Shown here: positions 47,430 to 58,379 of the stretch, one piece after another
How positions within the stretch are numbered: position 1 is the first letter of the stretch
Layout of the letters: every line of letters begins with the position of its first letter
NCBI GenBank assembly: GCA_015680685.1
Contig: MNCI01030017.1
Location: forward strand, 88,409 to 152,408
From: Gnetum montanum
Taxonomy: Eukaryota > Streptophyta > Gnetopsida > Gnetales > Gnetaceae
DNA: 64,000 bases
Direction: 5' to 3'
Made by a program: the position numbers and the translations under genes
The notes under the pieces: model-generated
Databases searched by the model: none
What the model saw: the letters and a program-made list of their open reading frames with translations, nothing else
Told to the model about the DNA's origin: nothing

Positions 47430-49619
47430 GGTTTATGTTACTCAAGTGGATAGTATTGATGAGTTTGAACTACTACATTTCCCAGAGAAATTAGATGTTG
47501 GACATAGTATCCATAAGGATCTGGTTGTTGATATAGGTAATACTGTCGTGGTGGTGGCATTACCCATGATTGTGGTTGTTGCCACTACTAATGATACTAC
47601 TCTTGTGGTTGCAGATAAGCTCCACTATGATAATAGGCTAGTTGGAAGGTTTGCCGGTAGTTACCTTGAGAATAAGGTAACCATTTGGGCATTTTCTTTT
47701 TGATGAATCTTGGGTTTAGTGCATATGCCCCCATCTCTTGAAAATGTGCCATGACAAGGCAATAGCCCTTAGGGTGATCATACTAGCACACAGAACATTC
47801 TTCCTCCTCATCTATGCTTGTACCTAAATAGTCTACCACCGAAGCTACCTTTTCTTTTCATCCAAAAAATCTTTTCTTCTTTTTATCCTTACCTTTACTG
47901 AAGGCTTGCCCAATTCTTTCATCTAAAATCTTTAGAACTATTGTAAACTTTTCATCGATCAAATCCCACATCTTTTCTATGTTATTTACTATATTTTTAA
48001 TAAATTTCTGAATAGGTAGTGTCTTTTTCTATATTACCTTGTCCAAGGTTTCCTCTTCTTGTTGATCATACACATATATACCTCTTTTTCTAATAGATGG
48101 ATCTTTGTTGTACTCCTCAACTGATTCTCTCTTCATCAGTTCACCGTGTTCCTTTGACACTTGATCAATGAGTCTCTAGATGCAATGGGCGGTAATTTCA
48201 GACAATCTTCCTTGGGCATAAACCCCAAGGGTTTCCCTAGTTTTTTTAGAGCCCATTGACAATGTGCCTAAGTTACTCCCTTTGGGAAAATCTCTAGCCT
48301 AGGCACTAATGTAAAAGTGAATAGTATCTGCTCATTGCCACATCAAGGGATTCATGGATCCCTTGCTTCCATCCTTGAATTTGTTTTCCTAAGATTGGAC
48401 ACCCAAGAGTAGGTTTGATATTTGTCATTAAAAAGTTCAAGCATGGTACTCCACCTTATGATTAATTCCAATTCTAATGATCTATACCAACTTTCAGCCT
48501 ATGTGACAAGTGTCTGAGGGAACAACCTGAGTTTCTATGTTTTGTAGGGTGTAACATTATGGAATGCTTGAAGGTGGTGTTGTGGATCTGTGTTGTATCC
48601 ACCCTCAAATTTGGACATGTTGTTCATATATAATCACTTAATATGGGTATCCCTTACATGTTTGGTTGGAATGTGAATAGCTTTCCTTATATTGACCATG
48701 CTATGAGTAGCCATTAGGGGTTCTTCACGATCTTGGGGTTTGTGTGCTCTATTATAGTGGTGCCCCCTTTAATGCTCATACCTCTCTTGTTCTTCATGTC
48801 TATCCCTGTTTCTTCTTGTTTCATGTTGTTCATCTTCCTCATTTGATTGTCCTGGGCAATAATCATGTTGGTCATGAGTCCAATGTCTTTTTTTGTCATG
48901 GTCTCTATACTTGTGTTCCCTTAGATCAAAGTCCATTGATGATCATGAGGATGAAGATGAAGCCATAGGAGAATAGTGTTGGCTAGTCCTCCTTTTGTGA
49001 CTTTGATATTCTTCCTTTTGAGATCCAATAGAAGCTCTCGACCTCGAGTACTACTTGTACTTAGAGTTTATTGTGTCTTGTTGAGGTGTCTCTGCTAAGG
49101 CGAAATGTAGTTGCACTTTGATAGGTTCTTCTAGACAAATAATAGACATTTGAGAATGAACTTCATGATCTTGATAGAATTTTTATGCTACAAACACATC
49201 TCCATCAAGTTCTTCTAAGAAAATAGAAGAGTTGATTTGCTTTCCTTTGTTGTAAACATGTTTGGTCTCCATGGCAGCATCTCTTTGCACTTGTGCTCTA
49301 TGGGTTGGCAGGGTCTCATCATGTGTTTGGTCACATGGTATCCTTCTTGTGCATGACTCATATTCACCCCCTTTAGAGTTTTTTGAAGCATTGTGAGTGT
49401 TGAATGCTTTGGAGGGAAAACAATGTTGCCTTGTAGGTCTCTCAATCTCATTTTCCCATCTTGGTGAAAGATTAACGTAGAATTAGGATAGTAGGGATCA
49501 TTATGAGCGTATGAGATTCTTATTTGCATCGACATACTCCAGTCTTCCTCATCATTTACTTTGTCATTGCCCTTTTTCATCTTGTTTGCAAGTGATAGTT
49601 TGTCTTTAGTTGAAGCCAT
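47430..49619 (-). pseudogene. Gag of the family-A element
   Basis: Starts with ATG at 49619 (MASTKDKLSLANKMKKGNDK). The intact first part, 134 codons, contains ISYAHNDPYYPNSTLIFHQD and GKMRLRDLQGNIVFPP. A basic linker follows (48714-48899). The gag core is recognisable near 48350-48490 as SWYRSLELELIIRWSTMLEL, then FNDKYQT, matching the WYRSL/F-D-KY pattern of plant retrotransposon gags. Stops interrupt the downstream parts, and the solo LTR at 46562-47421 cuts the far end. The same protein is encoded at 62428 on the plus strand. Confidence 0.7.
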
Positions 49620-49772
49620 GTTATGATTATGATGCTTGGTTAAGTGTTTGTATTGTTAAGATTGTTTCAAAGATATGGAAGTTGACTTTAGATTTTCTGT
49701 ATGCAACGAACTTTGTAAAATCAATTACTCAACACACATTGACACATCCCTAGCAATGACAACTTTGCATTG

Positions 49773-50450
49773 TGAATATTTATAATACCCAGATGGCTAC
49801 TATCATACCATACTATTTTCAATTTCATGCATAGTTATTCTACTTTCTTTATGATCCTATTGAATTAAAAATGTTTTTGTTACAATTCAAGGATATTCAT
49901 ATCTTCGTATTACAAGATTTTTAATCTAAGACCATTTAAGAAGATTAATGTTTTAAAGTAAGATCATTAGAACAATACAGTTTGCAAACACTTAAGTATA
50001 ATATTTTGATCAAATAACTTGAATGATCCTGTAACCTTTTTCTTTTTTCCCTAGTTCTAGTCTAACTGTGAATGTAATATCAGTATCAGAAAAGCACACT
50101 TTCTGTTTGAATGTTTATTGTGTTAGGCTGAGAAAAAACTGAACAATGCTCAAAAGGTCCTAAAAGAATACTAACAAGCTATTTCAAGCCTCCATGTAAA
50201 ATCTTATCAGAAATGTGTATCCAACTCTAGCAAGCCGATTCTTATGAGGATCCTCCTTGACGGCAAAAATAGCTCTTTGCTAATCTCTTATAAGTATATA
50301 AAATCTTAAAATCTAAGAAGTCATCTCTCTTTATAGAAAAATTATTTTTAAGAATGAAGCCATTTGAAGTATGTACCTCTAACTAATATACTTTTAATGC
50401 AAGCCCATGAACAATGAACTTTATAAAAAGATGTCATTTAAAATTCTACA
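49773..50450 (-). repeat. 5' flanking repeat (probable LTR, family A)
   Basis: This is a 678-bp direct repeat of 37954-38599 plus 39643-39652. On the minus strand it runs TGTAGAATTTTAAATGACAT to GTATTATAAATATTCA, with a TATA-like stretch near 50290-50302. Gag starts about 150 bases beyond its end, which suits a 5' LTR. The sequence to the right, 50451-50734, contains a G-rich tract at about 50550-50600 and no gene. Confidence 0.65.
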
Positions 50451-50810
50451 TGGAAATATAACTAAATAATTGGCCACCAACCCAGATACACTCATCAAGG
50501 CCACATTCCTAGCATGGGAATGTTGGGATTTTTCCTTAGTTTTTTCTTTAAGGTGGGAGGGGGGTGTTGGGTGGCGTAGGAGGAGGGGGATGGGGAAGGA
50601 AATGAGGGAACTGAAAGGGGTGATGGGTAAAGTAGAAATGACATAAATAGAGTGAAAATGGAAAAAGGTATGAGGATATACTTTTTCTTTGCTAGGAAGG
50701 GGATGGAAAGAATAGGGTGAGGATTGAAACACCGTGAAAATTACGGGTCGGCCTCAGGCGGAGATTCGTAATTTGAGCAGGAACACGCCTCGAACTTGGC
50801 TAAAGACGAG

Positions 50811-51255
50811 TTTACGCTCTATCACGCACGGCAGCGTGATGAGCGTAATAAGCTCCGAGACAGCCAAAGGCGAATTTGTTCAAGGACAAGTTTACGCTCT
50901 ATCACGCACAGCAGCGTGATGAGCGTAATAAGCTCCAAAGCAGTTGAAGGCAAAATCCAGAAAGGTACGACGACTTGGCACTTTTTCTCGCGACGCATAA
51001 CATAAGTGGCCTATACGCTCGTTACGCAGCGGTGCGTACCAGTGCGTGGGTCATGATTCGAACTTGCACGCTCCTTACGCTCCACCACGCGCCGCTGCGT
51101 GGTGAGCGTAAGTTATGCATTGTTTACGCTTTATCACGCGCAATTGTGTGATGAACGTAAGTTAAAACTTGGTTTACGCTTCATCACGCACGGCTGCATA
51201 ATGAGCGTACGTTACATTTACGCTTTGCTACGCACAGCTGCGTGGTGAGCGTAAA
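50811..51255 (+). repeat. Array of hairpins built on TTACGCT...AGCGTAA
   Basis: Six clear and one degenerate inverted repeat occur in 445 bp: 50811-50848, 50891-50928, about 51013-51048 (weak), 51075-51111, 51123-51160, 51173-51210 and 51217-51255. Each has arms of about 15-16 bases (TTTACGCTCTATCACGC against GCGTGATGAGCGTAA) and a loop of about 5-6 bases. Differences in one arm are often matched in the other (ATCACGC/GCGTGAT against CCACGC/GCGTGG), suggesting that the fold is conserved. Confidence 0.85.
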
Positions 51256-51504
51256 ACAAATCTTGAACTCATTGTTTTGACGTCAGTGCGTTCATACACG
51301 CAACACAAAGCAAATGAGCGCAAACACAGCCGACACACGCCCATGGGCCCGCTCTTTACACGCACAGCACGCAAACAAGCGTGTTGTGCGTAGTCGCAGT
51401 TCGATGAGCGTGTTGTGCATAATCGCAGTTCGACTTAAAAGAATCGCGCCAACAGGATCCGCGACATTCGGGCCCACATCATCAGGGTTGCGCGTGTCGC
51501 GGTC

Positions 51505-51512
51505 TATAAATA
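51505..51512 (+). promoter_or_regulatory. TATA box downstream of the hairpin array
   Basis: GGTCTATAAATACTCC is a consensus plant TATA box. A transcript would start near 51535, in AAAAAGGGGGG. It lies about 250 bp beyond the last hairpin, as expected for a promoter with an upstream repeat region. Confidence 0.6.
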
Positions 51513-52380
51513 CTCCGACTGACAAATATACAAAAAGGGGGGATTTTCTTTTAGAGGGAGAGAGGCAGCAAGTGGGCAAGAGGACGAACCAGAGCACCAG
51601 AGCACTTATCGCTTTTTGTTGACAGCAGATCAAGAGGACAGGAGCATTTTCTGAGCAAGGGAACACTCATCGCCTTTGAGCAGAGAAACAAGAGCAACCT
51701 TTTGATAATCGCTGCAAACACGATCCATTAGCAGAAACAGAACACAGCACGCTTGAGTTTTAGCAAAAGATCTACCCGGAGCAAAGAAGCAGAACAGGAA
51801 TTGCAGAGTCGTCTCGCCCAGTTAGCAGGTTCTATCATTCAAAAGATTGATAAACTTCAGAGCTTGACCATTCCTGCACCTGGGCTTTGGGTCCACAAGG
51901 TAGATCAGATTTCTGTCCACACAGTTTTCTTGTTGTTTTGCACTCATTTTGTATCCAGTTATTGGGGGTTTTTTCTCCCGTTGTAACGTAATATACACGG
52001 AAACATATACATCAGACCCAGCATTGAAACATAGATCTTTGATCTTTGCGAAGTATACGCTCTTTCTTCCCCGATTAGCATCTTTCCGGCGTTTTAGCGT
52101 TATCTTCGTTGCGCTCCATCTACATCGTTGTCTCCCCGTTTTACGATCTCTCGCAACAAGGCACGTCACGCAAAAATCCGTAATCGTCACCGCTTTTACT
52201 GATTCGTAAGTCCCTGTCTGATCGACAAGACCGTTCAGGGCGCCGCGGATTCATTTTTCCAGCATAGCCCTCGCGCGGATCCGTGGCTAAGACTGTGTAC
52301 GCCGGAATATCGGTCGGTATTTCTAGCTGCCGACATTTTCTGTCGTTACAAGGATCACTCCTAGGTCCCATCATATTTAA

Positions 52381-53280
52381 GAACTTATTACAGTGTTAGT
52401 GAACATGGTCCTCTTTTTGTTTTATCTTTTTAAGGAAACTTTGCCGATGGTGCACTTCATTTTTAAGGTAGGAATTCCAACATAATTTTGGCCAATTAGA
52501 TGCATTGCCAATAAATATGGTTCTCTTAAAAAATTTGCCCTTGGTGCAGTTCAACCCTTGTGCATGTGTCTTTAATTATGAGCTAGGCTACATCATAGTA
52601 GGTCACTTGGTTGGCTAAGGGTTCTCAAGTGGACACAAACTCACTTCACCTTGTTGCTCGCAAGACAACCACGAATCATCACACTTGAGGTCTAGCACTT
52701 ATGAAAGGGAAAAGAGATTTTTGCTAAGGTCACCTAGTGGTTATGGTTAAGCACTATCCAACTTCACATGCCTTGCCTTCATATAATCATGATAATAACA
52801 TGATAAGTTAGCATAAATTCCATTCCACATAATCCTACATGACTAATAAAACTAATACTTTGAAAAATATTGGGAAGAATCATAGAATTATTAAAATTGA
52901 TCATATAAAAGAGATTTTACACAATAGTAATATGATATAATGTGAATAATATATAAAACATTATACTTGTATTATTTTCAAATGGTGTTATGATGATCCG
53001 ATGCCTATCAACTCAAATGATCATAATCATTAATAAAATCATATTGAAAAGCACCAAAGATCAAACTAAAACCATTATGCTAAGAGAGAAATGATGATAC
53101 ACTTAACATTAATGAGGAGAATGAAATTGTAAAGAAAATATACAAATACAACTATATACAAATGAAATGCATGAAAAATGAGAAGAAAGCACATAACTAA
53201 GGATCTACCAAGTGTCAACAAGGAGCACCTAAGTAGAAATGATTTAAATTAAATGCATGAAAATTTCTATTTAATTTGTA
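52381..53280. other. AT-rich interval, no gene seen
   Basis: Only stop-filled sequence without a recognisable repeat end. It separates the CpG-rich block from the integrase C-terminus of the next Gypsy relic. Confidence 0.5.
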
Positions 53281-56200
53281 TTTTTGCAAATCAGAAACTT
53301 TGTAAACATTGGGGCCAATGACATCTGTGACTTGGTATGGGCCTGACCACATAGGAGAACACTTATTCTAGGGACCTATTTGACTAGATGCTCTATCTCT
53401 CTTAAAGACCAGATCACCTACTTTAAAAACTTTAGCAACATATTTCTTATCAAACCATCTTTTAATAGTTTGTTGATGATTAAATATTATTTTAACCACT
53501 TTGACCCTTTTAAGTTATAAATTTTAAGTGTCAAATGTATGGGAAATTAAATATTCATTAATTGGTAAATAATCTAGGTAAAACTGATATGTGCAAATTT
53601 GCAAATTTATTGGTAATATTAATTCTTATCCATATACTAAATCGTATAGCATAGTTTTGATTAACTCTTTATAATAAATTCTATCATCCTATACTACCCA
53701 TTTTAATGGTTCATGCCATGTTCGTGAATTTTGAGTTATCATCTTCTTAATTCTATCTAATATAATTTTATTGGATGATTATGCTAAATCATTTCCTTGG
53801 AGATAATATTTAGTGATAGTTTTGACTATGATATTATGTTTCCTGGCCTAATTAGTAAACTCTATGGATATGAAGGTATGTCCATTATCAACTATTAAAT
53901 CATAAGGATACCAATATCTAGAAATTATATCATTTTCTAAAAACCAAATAACTTCACGAGACGTTGCAGTTTTAGTTGCTTTCACTTCTAACCAACTTGC
54001 ACAATAATCAGTTATTGTTAAGATAAACATATGTTGAGCTGTTAGTAATGGATTAATCATTAATATAAAATCTAAAGTCCATTGTGTGATGGGCTAGTTT
54101 TTGCTATAGGTTGTAAAGAAGTTGAATTTTTGGAATCTTTCCCCTTAAAATTTTGACATTGTACACAAGTTTTAAGTGTTAGTAGTCATGGAAGGCCAAT
54201 AGTAACATGCTCTCATCATTTTATGTACTAACGGGTAGTAACCAATATGTCCTTCCTCATGTAGTTGTCTTAAAGTATTTTTAGCTTGTTCTTAGTCTAA
54301 ACATTTAAGATATATTCTTAGAAAATTTTTCCTAAACAACTCACCACTAATTAAAGTAAACTTAGAGCATTTAGATAATAAAAGCTTTCTTTTATATCTA
54401 AGTAGGTTTGAAGGACAAGATGAAAGGTTAAATAAAACTTAATATCTCCATACCATGGATCATGTAATTGATTAGGAGTAAACACGATATCATTTTCCTC
54501 ATCAATAGATAGTATGTGAAGAGGTATATACTCTTGATCTTTAAGGGTGTCATTTCTTTCCAAAGTTGAGGCTTTAGCTATGATCCTAGCAAGACCAATT
54601 CCTCTAACTAACTTAACTACTTTCCATTGAATATCAAGCTCTTGTAATTTCATATCCCATTTCACATGTTTTTCACTAGGATCTTGTAACTTGGTTAACA
54701 CAATGATGGCTAAATTAGAAACAATGACAAAAACATTTGCATTTAACAAATAGTAGTGAAATTTTTTTAGAGCTTTAATGATAGCATATGATTGTTTTTC
54801 TATGGATGAATATTTTAATTTTGCATCTTTCAAAGGTGTAGACATAAAAGCTATAGGTATTTGACCTTGATTAATAATATCTAGCGACAATCACATCACT
54901 AGAAAATGCATATAAAAGAAAATCATTTTCATACCAAGGAGAAGATAAAATAGGAGCATCTATGATGGCTTCTTTAATACCAAGAGAAGCATTTTTTGTT
55001 TCTTTTGTCCCATGCATATTACTATCTTTCTTGAGAATCTCGTTTAATGATCGAACTAATTTAGCATAAATAGGGATAAATCATCTAAAAAAATTAATTT
55101 TCCCAAAGAACACCCCTAAATCAATCTTAGTCAAAGGGTAGGGTACTTATATAATAGCATTTACTCACTCAATATTGATCATAATTCCTTGTTTAGTCAC
55201 TACATGACCAAGAAACTTACCACTTTGAACATCAAAAATATATTTCTTAGCATTTAAAGTGACACCAAATTGTCTAAACCTTATGAACATATTTCTAAGG
55301 TCTCTAAGGTGTGTACCCTGATCTTTAGAGAAAACAACTAAATCATCTAAATAAATAATAATGCATTTCTTAATCAGTCCTTCAAAAATTTTATCCATAG
55401 CTCTTTAAAAGGTAGAACCAGTGTTTATAACACTGAAGGGCATCTTAGTGAATTGAAAAGTTACCCATTTAGTTGTAAAGGCAGTCTTATATTGGTCCTT
55501 ACTAAAATTTGATTATATTATGAAGATCCATTTAAAAAAGAATACATTTGTACATAATTCACAATTTGCAAAAGCTCTTCCATAAGAGGAAGAGGGTAAT
55601 TATCTTTAATACAAGAAGCGTTAGGGTTGTGAAAATCAATACATAATCATAATTTAGCTATTCATTTTCTAACTAGCACTAAATTTAATATTCAACTTGA
55701 ATGCTTTACAAGATGTATAATTTTAGATTCTGAAAGTTTATCTAATTATTCTTTCATTAATGCTTTAATCTTGGGGTCAAGCTTTTGTTTGAATGGTTTT
55801 ATTTCAAGTTTAAGAAGCATAGTATGTGTCATCACAAGAGGATTAAAAGTTTTAAAATCCTCATAAGTCCAAGCTAAAATATCATTAAAATCATGTATCA
55901 ATTTAATCAAGTGTTATTTTTCATCTACATATAATCAACCTCCTACTTTAATAGGATAGTATTATCTTTTCTTTTGAGTTCAAATCTATTTTAGCTAAAA
56001 TTCATCAATTAGCATTTTTAGATATTTCTTTAGACTTGGTATGTAAGTTATCAAACAAAGCCTCTCTAGTTACTACTTCAGGAGAGATTTTCAAATAATT
56101 ACTTCATTAATTTGAGAAACCTTATAACATTGATCACTAAATTTATCTTTGGAGAATAAAAATTCATAAATATGATTATCATCATCAAAAACTTGGAAAG

Positions 56201-57740
56201 AAATAATATTATCTAGAATGGAATAAGACTTAACCTTTTTAATGATAATTTTAGAGTCTCAAGCATTATGTTGAAAGGGGACATCTAAAGTAGTGCCATT
56301 TAAGGTAATGCATCATAAACATAATTTTCTTCTCTAGGAACATGTTCAATGGATACGTGATCAAAGTCCTTAAAAAGTTCAAGGATGTAAGATTTACATG
56401 CTTTCATGGTAACATCTTTATCATAAAAAATTCCATTAATTTGATTTACTATTAGTTGAAAGGCACTATAAATCTTAGTTTGGATAAGTCATAATATTGA
56501 GCTAGCTTAATCTTGTGTATAAGCACTTCATCCTCAACTATGTTGTTGGTCATAGAGTGTGTGAAATTGATGGCTTTAAGGATAGAAGCTTCACTAGGAA
56601 GAATTAACATTATTCTAGCTCCACATCTTTTCTTGTAAGAGGCACCATCCACTCTTAATATCCAAGTGTTTAAGTTAGTAAAATATGAAAATTTTGACCT
56701 TTGATCAATATAACAATGATCATTATCAAAATTTGTCTCATCATCTAATGTTTCAATGGTTAGAATCTCATTTATATCTTTGTCCTTTACTAATGATGGT
56801 AGGTCACCAAAAAGAAATGTTTTTCCATCATGTTGATAATAAGAAAATGTATCTTCATAAATTTCCCCAAATTCTCTAAAAGCTTGATAGTATTAGGTCG
56901 AATATGAATAAGTAAAAGGATTTATTTTTGAAATTTCACTCACATTGTTATTTATAACATATTCGCTAAGTTTAACTTTAGTAACTCTAATAAAAAGATT
57001 GGTATTTTGGTTTTCCAAAAGATCGATTTTGTTGATTATATGTTGTTATTGCATGTTTATAAAAAGGTTCTCTAGGTATAACAACATATTCAGATTTTTC
57101 TTTAATATAAATTAATATTTTTGAAGAATCTAATCTAAAGAAGCTTCCAAACTGGGCTTCGAATGTTCTTAATAAAAGCACGTCATAAGTTAGTTGCATG
57201 TATACTACTAGAATATTGGTATAACATTTGAAAGTAGGATATTGTTTTAGTTGCACTTTCACTCCTTTAATGATCCCACCACAGGTACGTTGAATTCATC
57301 AAGTTGTATCACACTTCTCGCTTGGGGTAACATTTGTGCTCCTAATATTTTACATACTTATGATGGCATGATACTAATAGTAGCACTAGAATCCATCAAA
57401 CAATTATGAACATTGTTACCTAAAATAATTAAGGTTCTTAGAAAAGCAGGTTGATCTTTCTTGTTTAACATGAGATTATTTAAGTTCTATTTTGATTGAA
57501 CATTAGGACTTTCCACAAAGTCAATTTTTTTTTTAGTTCTTGAAGATTTTCCATTGTTGTTTTTAGGTGTATGAACTATCTTTTGGATCATGTCGTTCAT
57601 TACATTAAAATGTAAAAGATCATACATTGAAATGTTGGCTTTAACTCTTTTTAAATCTTCAAATAAATTATAAGCTTTGTGTTCATCTTTGACTTCATGT
57701 TGAGGAGCACTTCTTCTAAGTATAGAAGGTAAGTTCAATT
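53281..57740 (-). pseudogene. Second Ty3/Gypsy relic: gag - protease - RNase H - RT - RNase H - integrase
   Basis: Minus-strand order: gag end (57738-57487), protease (57262-56987) with QLTYDVLLLRTFEAQFGSFF, extra RNase H (56660-56452), RT with the catalytic IIYLDDLVVFSKDQ and KFLGHVV (55398-55165), the RT-linked RNase H with YSSIEKQSYAIIKALKKFHY (54890-54351), integrase core fragment (54060-53848) with ITDYCASWLEVKA and VDNGHTF, and a C-terminal GPY-type end (WSGPYQVTDVIGPNVYKV at about 53310-53350). Stops and frameshifts between the pieces make it inactive. It is clearly diverged from the relic at 31-35 kb but shares its unusual order. Confidence 0.8.
56452..56660 (-). pseudogene. Additional RNase H domain upstream of RT, second instance
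   Basis: MDGASYKKRCGARIMLILPS, followed by ILKAINFTHSMTNNIVEDEV, aligns with the first part of plant Gypsy archaeal-type RNase H (DGAS..GAGI..L.SP, then SNNEAEYEA). The AEYEA glutamate region has decayed to VEDEV. It lies between protease and RT, as in the relic at 34.3 kb. Confidence 0.65.
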
Positions 57741-58379
57741 ATTGTTGAATATTTACTTGAGATGGACCCATTTGGTTATTTGTGATATTTTGACTATGGA
57801 TTATTTTATTGGGAGGAGTATAAGTGTTATTCATAGTTTATTGTTGAGTAGTATTTAAATGTTAGTAAGCCTATTGTAGTGAGTGTTGTGTGGGTTGGGA
57901 TTACTCACCATGACTTTTTTGCATGATGTAATGTCTTCATTTTATTTTTCATGACGAATGTTGAGGACAATAATTGGGGATGTCCTAGGTGCAACGTATC
58001 ACAAAATAGTGGGATGTGTCAACATGTTATTGGCTATTTTTGTGCTATAGGGATGAGGGTTTAGAGGGAATGCTACAATGGATAATTAGACTTATAAAAC
58101 AATAAAATTCACGTAAAACAATGGAAAAAAATTACATTTACTTACCTAGATTGTTGTTGAGAGTTTATGAAGTCTACGGAGGTTTAGAATGAGGTTTCTC
58201 TTTGGAGTTCCTTCTTTGTGATTAGTACAGATTTCATCTATTTTAAATGTCTAATTCCCATTTTTAAAATTCATTGTATGAGACCTTTCTTCCTCCCTTT
58301 TTTTGTTTGATCCTCTAAACCTTTTTGACCTACAAGGTATTCATTCTAGACACATTTGGATAAGACCAAGAAATCATAT

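Larger units (their letters stand above)
39653..49772 (-). mobile_element. Interior of the 12.5-kb family-A element with nested insertions
   Basis: Minus-strand order: leader with a decayed tRNA-Asp-type primer site (GTCATTGCTAGGGATG, near 49745-49762), gag from 49619, protease at 44666, and a coiled-coil frame with promoter-like signals (about 42400 to 39700). A LINE (44.7-45.97 kb) and a solo LTR (46562-47421) are later insertions. No RT, RNase H or integrase was found in 42.4-44.4 kb, where only A-rich, stop-filled DNA lies after the protease, so the element was probably non-autonomous. Confidence 0.6.
50735..52380 (+). repeat. CpG-rich promoter or LTR of an unrecognised element
   Basis: A block of about 1.6 kb is much richer in CpG than its flanks and organised like an LTR. 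It starts near TGAAAATTACGGGTCGG (50735), has a hairpin array at 50811-51255, a further long inverted repeat near 51360-51391, a TATA box at 51505, then a mixed leader with short frames on both strands (51314-51622, 51822-52190) that carry no domain. No matching second copy, primer site or target duplication was found, so the 3' boundary near 52380 is a guess from the fall in GC. Confidence 0.5.

Noticed and set aside
37954-50450. Target duplication for the family-A element
   Set aside because: The 5-bp flanks GGTTT and TGGAA do not match, so the element's boundaries rest on the long direct repeats only.
50811-51255. Row of transcription terminators or a bacterial integron-like array
   Set aside because: There are no T-runs after the hairpins, no open reading cassettes and no bacterial genes. 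A plant TATA promoter follows.
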